Under the pieces are notes generated by a model. That model was not told the DNA's origin. It was given only the letters and a program-made list of their open reading frames with translations, and did no database searches. A DNA stretch of 20,496 nucleotides. It comes from Prevotella sp. Its GTDB lineage: Bacteria; Bacteroidota; Bacteroidia; Bacteroidales; Bacteroidaceae. The stretch lies in the NCBI GenBank assembly GCA_021204605.1, contig JAJPZD010000124.1:1-20496 (forward strand), written 5' to 3'. Positions 15,165 through 20,496 of the stretch are shown piece by piece. The stretch's first letter is position 1; every line of letters starts with the position of its first letter. A program made the position numbers and the translations under genes.

Positions 15165-16553
15165 TTATATTCTCTTCATCACTTCCTTGGCTTCGGCTAT
15201 GCCTCTATCCGCAGCTTTTCGTAGATGTATCTTTGCTGTGGGATAATCATTGGACATATATGAAAAAACTCCTCGTGCATACTCTGCCTCACCGCTGTTT
15301 CCTGCCTTCTCAAGGTAACGACTTGCTGTGGTCAGGTCGCCACGACTGATTGCTGCATTGGCGGCGTTCAGGTTTGCCGTCTCGTCTTCGGGATACAGAC
15401 GCACTGCCGTCTCGAACACATCGCTGAACTCATCCGTGTTGGGCTCACATTCCTGTGCCAAAAGATATATCTCATTAAGACTCAGATCCTGAGGATGTGT
15501 CTTATATACCTGATGTATCTCATTAATATCGCTGTACGTGCGCACGTTGTAGCTTACCTTATAGTCGGTATGGCGCAACCGTGGGTAGCAGTTGTCCAAC
15601 AATCCTCTGTATTCTGATGGATATGTTGACTTTATCAACCATTCCTTTGCATCTGCATCGCGACTGTCATCGTCTATCATGGCGAGAATCTCCGTGCGGT
15701 GCTCCAAACTTGACCCCTCAACATAAACACGTAGCCCTGACCAATCCTCCGCCTCATAGTCGGTGACTATCACATCGTCTCCAAAGTCATACTGCTCCCT
15801 GACGTACTCGCTCAACGCCTCCGTACGTCCTTTTGCAAGACTGCTGTTGTATTCGTATGAACCTTCAGGGGATGCGTAGCCTTTCAGTGAAATAGTGGTG
15901 ATGGTGTAGTCGCTGCCGTTCTTCACTGAATCTATCGTAGCTTGTATCTTCGCTAATTCCACTCTGTTGTTGAGGTATTCAGGTTTTATCTCTGTCTTGT
16001 TTACTGGAAAACTGATGTATGCCGTCGCCTCTATCGCGCGCATCTTGCTGATCTCTGCCTGTGGCCTTACATATACTAATTTTGGCGTGAATATGGAATA
16101 CTCCCCCACAACAGTATCTCTCTCCGACAATATGCTGTTACAGCAACCGTATAGCTCTCCGTGGATTTTCAACCTTGAATCGTCCATCCAGCCCTGGTAT
16201 GGCAATATCTGGTGGTAGGCCAACGTATCCGGCACTTTCTTTGCACGGTAGGTTATCTCGTCAGGACCGCTTATCATATTTTTCCCATTGCTGCGCTTAT
16301 AGTGGAAATAGCGTTTCCTGCCGTAAATGCCTATTGATGTCATGTCAACCGAGTCCTCTCCGTTAATAAGGCACGGCGTCAACAGCATGGCTCGGTTCTT
16401 ACGCACTTTAAGCCCCGTCATGTCAAGGCTCATGTCAACTGCCATGTAGTTGCCGTTGCGCTCTATACTCACGTCTATTGCGGATACCTGCTGCGACCAT
16501 GCGGCACTAACACCACACAGCATGAATATTATTGTTGCTATTGTCTGTCTCAT
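15165..16553 (-). CDS. DUF3868 protein with OmpA-like and TPR-like regions
   Basis: The 462-residue exported protein has a signal peptide ending near AAWSQQ (residues 18-22). The N-terminal part (about 24-165) is the DUF3868 region found next to Bacteroidales fimbrial genes. An OmpA-like region follows (about 175-290), with ISLKGYASPEGSYEYN and LAKGRTEALSEYV resembling the peptidoglycan-binding NxxLxxxRA pattern, then a TPR/Sel1-like helical C-terminus (about 385-460). This makes it a plausible periplasmic link between peptidoglycan and an outer-membrane partner. The partner could be the DUF3575 protein encoded 10 bp upstream. A role as a pilus accessory or assembly factor is inferred from repeated genomic association with fimbrial loci. 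The direct evidence here is only domain pattern and operon position. Confidence 0.8.
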   Translation of the reverse strand: MRQTIATIIFMLCGVSAAWSQQVSAIDVSIERNGNYMAVDMSLDMTGLKVRKNRAMLLTPCLINGEDSVDMTSIGIYGRKRYFHYKRSNGKNMISGPDEITYRAKKVPDTLAYHQILPYQGWMDDSRLKIHGELYGCCNSILSERDTVVGEYSIFTPKLVYVRPQAEISKMRAIEATAYISFPVNKTEIKPEYLNNRVELAKIQATIDSVKNGSDYTITTISLKGYASPEGSYEYNSSLAKGRTEALSEYVREQYDFGDDVIVTDYEAEDWSGLRVYVEGSSLEHRTEILAMIDDDSRDADAKEWLIKSTYPSEYRGLLDNCYPRLRHTDYKVSYNVRTYSDINEIHQVYKTHPQDLSLNEIYLLAQECEPNTDEFSDVFETAVRLYPEDETANLNAANAAISRGDLTTASRYLEKAGNSGEAEYARGVFSYMSNDYPTAKIHLRKAADRGIAEAKEVMKRI

Positions 16554-16563
16554 CTCTCTCTCT

Positions 16564-17151
16564 TTAGAATAGGTAAACTAAGTTGATGGCTAAGCGCGTC
16601 GGCCCCACATAATTGTGCGACCTACCTTGCTCCACTCTCTTATTGCATATCTCACACTCGTAACGGTCATAACGCGTATAGGAGTAGCCAATGCCTATCT
16701 CTCCCTCTAAATTCCAATGCCTGCCTAAAATGAAATCATAACCGTACGAAAAACCTCCGCCTATAAACCAACCCTCATAACGGCTGTCCCTCAGCTTCCT
16801 GGCATCCGTGCCGAACAAATGGTAACGACCATCAAAACCGCCTATGTTGTACTGGCCTCCTTGCACGTGAATACCAATGAAATGACCACCGAAACGGTCA
16901 CAAAACCAATACCGCGCCTCCGGCTGCGCCGCCCAATGCTTCCACATCCTGTTGTGCGACAGCTTCCAGTCGTTGAACTCTCCCTCTGCCTCCAAAGTCC
17001 ACCTCTTTGCCAGACCTACCTCTGCACCAAGGTTGACATTCAGAAATCCATCGGACAACAGGTTCGTCTTTAAAGCGAATCCCTGAGCCCTCATACCCTG
17101 CGTCACAAACAGGGACAGGACTATTAATAGAATGATGCTTTTAATTTTCAT
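16564..17151 (-). CDS. DUF3575 outer-membrane barrel-like protein
   Basis: The 195-residue protein has a signal peptide (MKIKSIILLIVLSLFVTQGM, cleavage near RAQ-GF). Alternating hydrophobic/aromatic strands follow, such as ALKTNLLSDGFLNVNLG, EARYWFCDRF and GYSYTRYDRYEC. The final strand ends in Phe (NLVYLF), the usual C-terminal signal for outer-membrane barrel insertion. It fits DUF3575, a family that regularly precedes DUF3868 and fimbrial genes in Bacteroidales. It is the first gene of the pilus operon, about 155 nt below the predicted transcription start. A short ORF in the leader overlaps its start codon (see the separate entry). Confidence 0.82.
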   Translation of the reverse strand: MKIKSIILLIVLSLFVTQGMRAQGFALKTNLLSDGFLNVNLGAEVGLAKRWTLEAEGEFNDWKLSHNRMWKHWAAQPEARYWFCDRFGGHFIGIHVQGGQYNIGGFDGRYHLFGTDARKLRDSRYEGWFIGGGFSYGYDFILGRHWNLEGEIGIGYSYTRYDRYECEICNKRVEQGRSHNYVGPTRLAINLVYLF

Positions 17152-17251
17152 ATCTCAAATCATGCTTTTCAACATTTATAACATTCTGTGCCTTTATAAA
17201 CAAGGTTTCAAAAAATCTCTTTTTTTGCCATACAAAACGACCAAAGCCCAT
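17141..17251 (-). CDS. Possible 36-residue leader ORF overlapping the DUF3575 start
   Basis: ATG at 17251 opens 36 codons (MGFGRFVWQKKRFFETLF...) ending at TAA 17141-17143. This overlaps the first 11 bases of the DUF3575 gene in another frame. It lies in the operon leader after a purine-rich AAAAGAGACAAG. The arrangement could couple translation of the first operon gene to the leader peptide. Nothing but position supports it, and an ORF of this length occurs by chance. Confidence 0.22.
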   Translation of the reverse strand: MGFGRFVWQKKRFFETLFIKAQNVINVEKHDLRYEN

Positions 17252-17276
17252 TGCTTGTCTCTTTTCTATGGTTAAT

Positions 17277-17306
17277 ATGTGCTCTCTTTATAAGAGATAA
17301 CACATT
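17277..17306. repeat. Quasi-palindromic site 1 (inversion site or operator)
   Basis: ATGTGC-TCTCTTTATAAGAGA-TAACACATT: the core 17283-17297 is a palindrome around TAT, with ATGTG and CACAT half-sites outside. It is nearly identical to site 2 (17570-17601), whose core is the exact reverse complement. It sits right at the predicted start of transcription of the fimbrial operon. Confidence 0.75.
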
Positions 17307-17313
17307 CACTTCG

Positions 17314-17345
17314 CAAAAGTAAATCATTTTCTTTTACCCACCAAA
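17314..17345 (-). promoter_or_regulatory. Promoter of the fimbrial operon
   Basis: On the minus strand TTTG (plus 17342-17345) and TACTTTTG (plus 17314-17321) are spaced by 20 bp, a full match to the Bacteroidetes consensus. Transcription would start near 17307, run through site 1, and reach DUF3575 at 17151 after a leader of about 155 nt. The promoter lies between the two repeated sites, adjacent to site 1. Confidence 0.7.
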
Positions 17346-17569
17346 TAAAATTACAAAAAAAAACTTAAAATTTACCCCCTCCATTTATAAAACACTGATT
17401 TTCAATAACTTATATCAATATTAAATTTTTATACAAAATCATTCTTTGTTTTTACATTTGTTTAGAAATATTACCATAAATTTCGCCTGTTCACTGAAAG
17501 TGCTTTGCAAATTGCGTTTTTGCGGATTTTTTATTTTTATATCATATTGGGTATCAATATGTTACGTTA

Positions 17570-17601
17570 ATGTGTGCTCTCTTATAAAGAGATAACACAT
17601 T
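17570..17601. repeat. Quasi-palindromic site 2 (inversion site or operator)
   Basis: ATGTGTGC-TCTCTTATAAAGAGA-TAACACATT: the core 17578-17592 has the same arms as site 1 but centre ATA, so the 15-bp core is the reverse complement of the site 1 core. Core-to-core distance is 295 bp. Confidence 0.75.
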
Positions 17602-17755
17602 TTTGCAAATAAATGCCTCTGAAAACACCTCCCCTATAAGGAAATTCCTACTATAATCTCGTCTCATTAGGGTGACTTGAAAAAATGTTGATGTTTGCGG
17701 TGAAATGACAACACAAAAACTATTACACGTTTATCGATTATTCGTATTTTTGCAC

Positions 17756-17763
17756 TACTTTTG
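17756..17763 (+). promoter_or_regulatory. -7 box for the agmatine operon
   Basis: TACTTTTG matches TAnnTTTG and lies 44 bp before the ATG at 17808. A second match, TATTTTTG, is at 17745-17752. Neither has a good TTTG 20 bp upstream. Confidence 0.45.
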
Positions 17764-17807
17764 CATTGAATATTCATGTAGATTGATTTTCTGAATAGTT
17801 GAATTAC

Positions 17808-18875
17808 ATGCAACATAATGCAATATTACCACCTGAATGGGCTGAACAAAACGCTATTTTGTTGACATGGCCTCATCAAGACACCGACTGGAAACCTTAT
17901 TTGGACGATATCAACAAAACGTATGTGCAGTTGGCTGATGCCATCACACTACACGAGAAACTCATTGTGGTCTCTCCTTGTGTTGATGATGTCTGGGAAT
18001 TGCTCGCAAAAAACCTGACGGCAGGACAATTGCAGAAAATCATTCTACACTTGTGTCCCACAGATGACACCTGGACACGCGACCACGGCTTCATTACCCT
18101 GTTGACTGAAAAAGGTGTACGCAGGTTGCTCGATTTCAAATTCAATGGCTGGGGTATGAAATTTCCCTCTGACAAAGACAACGCCATAAACCGCAGCCTT
18201 CTTGACGCAAAAGTGGTGAATGGGGAATATGTTGACTATAACGACTTCGTGTTGGAAGGTGGTTCAATAGAGACTGACGGCAACGGCTCTTTGTTCACTA
18301 CAAGCGGTTGCTTGCTCGCTCCCAACCGCAACCAGCCGCTCTCACGATGTGAGATAGAAACCATTCTGAAAAAACGGTTGTGTGTTGACCGTGTGCTTTG
18401 GATAGACCACGGAAAGTTGGATGGAGACGATACTGATGGACATATCGACACGTTGGTACGCACCGCTCCAAACAACACATTATTATATATAGGTTGTGAT
18501 GACGTGAGCGACAGTCATTATACAGAACTGAAACTCATGGAGGAACAATTGAAAACCTTCCGTACAGCAAAGGGACAACCATACCGACTGCTTAAATTGC
18601 CAATGGCAACTGCAATATATGACGGAAACGACCGACTGCCCGCCACTTACGCCAACTTCATAATCATCAACGGAGCGGTGATTTATCCTACTTACGGACA
18701 ACCTGACAACGACCGCAAGGCAAGGGAAATACTCCAAATGGCGTTCCCTGAACGGGAGTTGATTGGCATTGACAGCAGAACTCTGATACGGCAACATGGG
18801 TCACTGCATTGCTGCACAATGCAAATTGCAGCCCCCAAGCCCCCCTTTGGGGGATGTTCCCACAAAAGAATATAA
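17808..18875 (+). CDS. aguA: Agmatine deiminase
   Basis: The 355-residue protein belongs to the agmatine deiminase/peptidyl-arginine-deiminase-like (PAD_porph) family, which converts agmatine to N-carbamoylputrescine and ammonia in polyamine synthesis. Catalytic motifs of the guanidino-modifying fold are present: WTRDHG (89-94), VLEGGSIE (148-155), DDTDGHID (207-214, His212) and HGSLHCC, with Cys335 the likely nucleophile. ATG at 17808 (MQHNAILPPEWAEQ) fits the family; an in-frame TTG at 17799 would add three residues. The last roughly 14 residues (from about 341, APKPPFGGCSHKRI) are encoded by a dispersed GC-rich repeat and replace the usual short end after the nucleophile. It lies 33 bp before the amidase gene that takes its product. 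Confidence 0.92.
   Translation: MQHNAILPPEWAEQNAILLTWPHQDTDWKPYLDDINKTYVQLADAITLHEKLIVVSPCVDDVWELLAKNLTAGQLQKIILHLCPTDDTWTRDHGFITLLTEKGVRRLLDFKFNGWGMKFPSDKDNAINRSLLDAKVVNGEYVDYNDFVLEGGSIETDGNGSLFTTSGCLLAPNRNQPLSRCEIETILKKRLCVDRVLWIDHGKLDGDDTDGHIDTLVRTAPNNTLLYIGCDDVSDSHYTELKLMEEQLKTFRTAKGQPYRLLKLPMATAIYDGNDRLPATYANFIIINGAVIYPTYGQPDNDRKAREILQMAFPERELIGIDSRTLIRQHGSLHCCTMQIAAPKPPFGGCSHKRI
18829..18863. repeat. Dispersed GC-rich repeat overlapping the 3' end of aguA
   Basis: AGCCCCCAAGCCCCCC-TTT-GGGGG with a C5/G5 hairpin core belongs by architecture to the same class of Bacteroidetes intergenic repeats as 13421-13454 and 20348-20380, in the opposite orientation. It is translated here as the aguA C-terminus. 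Confidence 0.5.
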
Positions 18876-18908
18876 AATTATTGCTTGAAAGCATAAAAAA
18901 TATATACG

Positions 18909-19784
18909 ATGAGGATTGGAATAATACAACAGAGGAATACGGCGGACAAGACGGACAACATGAACAGGTTGGCTGAAAAGACAAGACTGTTGGCGAATGA
19001 TGGGGCAGAACTGATTGTGCTGCAGGAACTCCACAACACGCTGTATTTCTGCCAGACTGAAAACGTGAATAACTTTGACTTGGCGGAAACAATACCGGGT
19101 GGGTCAACTGATTTCTTCGGCTCTCTTGCAAAAGAATTGAATGTCGTACTGGTGACATCTCTTTTCGAAAAACGTGCCGCTGGTCTGTATCATAACACTG
19201 CCGTGGTTTTTGAACGCGACGGAAAGATTGCCGGCACTTACAGAAAGATGCACATTCCTGACGATCCGGCATATTACGAGAAATTCTATTTCACACCAGG
19301 AGATATCGGTTTCAAACCCATTGACACTTCGGTCGGTCGATTAGGTGTAATGGTTTGCTGGGACCAGTGGTACCCGGAGGCTGCTCGCCTGATGGCTCTT
19401 AACGGCGCGGAAATACTCATCTACCCCACCGCTATCGGTTACGAGAGCAGCGACACACCAGAGGAGCAGCAGCGTCAGCGGGAGGCGTGGACGGTGATAC
19501 AGCGCAGCCATGCCGTGGCTAACGGACTGCCTGTGGTTGCGGTGAACCGTGTGGGACATGAGCCTGACCCGTCACGACAAACTAATGGCATCTGTTTCTG
19601 GGGCAGCTCACTAATCGCCGGTCCGCAAGGGGAGCTCCTATATCGGGCACCGGAAAACGAGGAGGCTTGCACCGTCGTTGATGTTGATTTAAAACACAGC
19701 GAACAGGTGCGCCGCTGGTGGCCATTCCTGCGTGACAGGCGCATCGATGAATACGGAGATATTACAAAAAGATTTAACCTATAA
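18909..19784 (+). CDS. aguB: N-carbamoylputrescine amidase
   Basis: The 291-residue protein is a carbon-nitrogen hydrolase (nitrilase superfamily) that hydrolyses N-carbamoylputrescine to putrescine, CO2 and ammonia. The catalytic triad is visible: Glu40 (LQELHNT), Lys113 (YRKMHIPDD) and Cys150 (VCWDQWYPE). The substrate-specific segments TAIGYE and SHAVANGLPVVAVNRVG are those of the plant/bacterial AguB/CPA subfamily. The length is typical. It is directly downstream of agmatine deiminase on the same strand, completing the agmatine-to-putrescine route, and 5 bp upstream of the next gene. Confidence 0.94.
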   Translation: MRIGIIQQRNTADKTDNMNRLAEKTRLLANDGAELIVLQELHNTLYFCQTENVNNFDLAETIPGGSTDFFGSLAKELNVVLVTSLFEKRAAGLYHNTAVVFERDGKIAGTYRKMHIPDDPAYYEKFYFTPGDIGFKPIDTSVGRLGVMVCWDQWYPEAARLMALNGAEILIYPTAIGYESSDTPEEQQRQREAWTVIQRSHAVANGLPVVAVNRVGHEPDPSRQTNGICFWGSSLIAGPQGELLYRAPENEEACTVVDVDLKHSEQVRRWWPFLRDRRIDEYGDITKRFNL

Positions 19785-19789
19785 AAGTT

Positions 19790-20167
19790 ATGGAAAAGAA
19801 ATACACACCAGAGAGAATTACTGAGTTGAAAGAAAACGAAGTTTTCGTGTTCGGGAGCAACCTGCAAGGGGCTCACGCAGGGGGAGCCGCACGCATTGCT
19901 TTAAACAAGTTTGGTGCAATATGGGGCCAAGGTGTTGGCTTGCAGGGACAGAGCTATGCCATACCAACAATGCACGGTGGCGTTGACGTGATAAAGCCTT
20001 ACGTTGACAAGTTCATCGAATTTGCCAAATCTCATCCCGAACTCGTCTTCTATGTCACTAAAATCGGTTGTGGCATCGCCGGCTTCACAACCTCGGAAAT
20101 TGCTCCTCTGTTCAAAGCTGCAATAGGCATCAGCAACATAATTTTGCCAAAGGAGTTTTCAAATTAA
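19790..20167 (+). CDS. Small macro-domain-like protein (A1S_2505-like)
   Basis: The 125-residue protein has conserved glycine-rich blocks FVFGSNLQGAHAGGAA (19-34), GQGVGLQGQSYAIPT (46-60) and VTKIGCGIAGFT (89-100). These match a family of short bacterial and phage proteins (A1S_2505 family phage non-structural protein) that look like a minimal macro domain, the fold that binds ADP-ribose or related nucleotides. No catalytic function is established, and the macro-fold assignment is my inference. The ATG at 19790 is 5 bp after the amidase stop, so it is probably cotranscribed with the agmatine genes. Metabolic linkage to polyamines is unproven. Confidence 0.68.
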   Translation: MEKKYTPERITELKENEVFVFGSNLQGAHAGGAARIALNKFGAIWGQGVGLQGQSYAIPTMHGGVDVIKPYVDKFIEFAKSHPELVFYVTKIGCGIAGFTTSEIAPLFKAAIGISNIILPKEFSN

Positions 20168-20328
20168 ATTTTTCGATTTAGCAAGAGCAGAGTCAAACTC
20201 GCTTGAACTCCGTCGAGCGTGTGAAAAAACGACCGTAGGTAAAAGTTAAAAATTCTATTTTGCTTGAGGACAACATTAGCATATACCACCCTTCTGTAAG
20301 TCTCTAACCATATAGGCAATTGCGCCTC
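20168..20328. other. Intergenic region after the agmatine operon
   Basis: No gene is seen. It contains the 23-bp sequence 20240-20262 that matches 2954-2976 in reverse complement. No clear terminator with a T run was found after the macro-like gene. Confidence 0.5.
20240..20262. repeat. Copy of the 23-bp dispersed AT-rich repeat
   Basis: The 23 bases here are the exact reverse complement of 2954-2976. The two copies lie about 17 kb apart, both in intergenic sequence. Confidence 0.65.
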
Positions 20329-20412
20329 CATACCCCGTTAGGCTGCTCCATCCCTATGGGGGAGGGTTAGAGAGAGGCTTCATACCCCGTTAGGCTGCTC
20401 CATCCCTATGGG
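20329..20412. repeat. Tandem repeat with 52-bp period at the contig end
   Basis: A 32-bp sequence starting CATACCCCGTTAGG at 20329-20360 recurs exactly at 20381-20412, a period of 52 bp. The spacer contains GGAGGGTTAGAGAGAGG, which resembles the repeat at 13430-13454. The second copy runs straight into adapter sequence, so the true copy number is unknown. Confidence 0.7.
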
Positions 20413-20496
20413 CTGTCTCTTATCCAAATCTACGAGCAAACTAGAAAGCCTCCTTGCTCGTATGACGTCTTCTGCTTGATAAAAAAAAGGGGGGGT
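20413..20496 (+). other. Illumina Nextera adapter read-through (not genomic)
   Basis: From 20413 the sequence follows the Nextera transposase mosaic end (CTGTCTCTTATACACATCT) with two substitutions. Next come a degraded CCGAGCCCACGAGAC, an 8-base index slot (20447-20454) close to GGACTCCT, then a near copy of the P7 end: CTCGTATGACGTCTTCTGCTTG (20457-20478) has a single change. An A run and a G run follow, as expected when two-colour chemistry reads past the fragment. The collinear lengths leave little doubt. Confidence 0.95.

Noticed and set aside
17453..17460. TACATTTG as a second, rightward promoter within the putative invertible segment
   Set aside because: There is no TTTG at the right upstream distance, and it is over 340 bp from the next gene start, so it is not counted.
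18688..19272. Minus-strand open frame across the aguA/aguB junction
   Set aside because: It is antisense to two well-supported enzymes and Cys/Ser/Gln-rich, without family features.

Overview
The window comes from a Bacteroidales genome, most likely Prevotellaceae or a close relative. The evidence is Bacteroidetes-type promoters (TAnnTTTG near -7 with TTTG about 20 bp upstream), a type V (FimA/Mfa1) fimbrial operon, BspA-like leucine-rich repeats, the nif3/zinc-ribbon pair, and GC-rich dispersed intergenic repeats. No rRNA, tRNA, CRISPR array, transposase or integrase is visible. The 3' end is a contig end: the last 84 bases match an error-laden Illumina Nextera adapter and are not genomic DNA.

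Layout. (1) 1-7071, housekeeping: holA (DNA polymerase III delta, minus) with a terminator; a divergent stand-alone HsdR-N-type nuclease-like gene (plus); a DprA/SLOG-like protein with a probable C-terminal single-strand nucleic-acid-binding module; an MFS permease; a zinc-ribbon coiled-coil protein; a Nif3-family protein; and a lipoprotein DNA/RNA non-specific endonuclease (all minus). (2) 7121-7401 holds a compact unit with a promoter, a structured leader, an ORF of 34 codons and a strong terminator, encoding a basic mini-protein that is easily missed. (3) 7551-17345 is a leftward operon of about 9.5 kb: DUF3575, DUF3868 (OmpA-like plus TPR), two tandem Mfa1-type pilins, a FimB/Mfa2 anchor, a fimbrillin-like lipoprotein and a BspA-like LRR protein, closed by a terminator. 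(4) 17808-20167 is a rightward cluster: agmatine deiminase, N-carbamoylputrescine amidase (agmatine to putrescine) and a small macro-domain-like protein.

The most interesting non-coding signal is upstream of the fimbrial operon. A well-formed leftward promoter (17314-17345) lies just inside one of two near-identical quasi-palindromic 30-bp sites (17277-17306 and 17570-17601). The asymmetric centres of the two sites are exactly inverted relative to each other. This suits either an invertible (phase-variable) promoter or a paired operator. In the depicted orientation the promoter would be ON for pili.

The pilus genes appear to work as a unit. DUF3575/DUF3868 are probably outer-membrane or periplasmic accessory proteins. 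The two Mfa1-type proteins are probably stalk subunits, the Mfa2-type lipoprotein the anchor/terminator, and the fimbrillin-like and LRR proteins accessory or adhesin components. A strong hairpin between the two pilin genes may set different expression levels.
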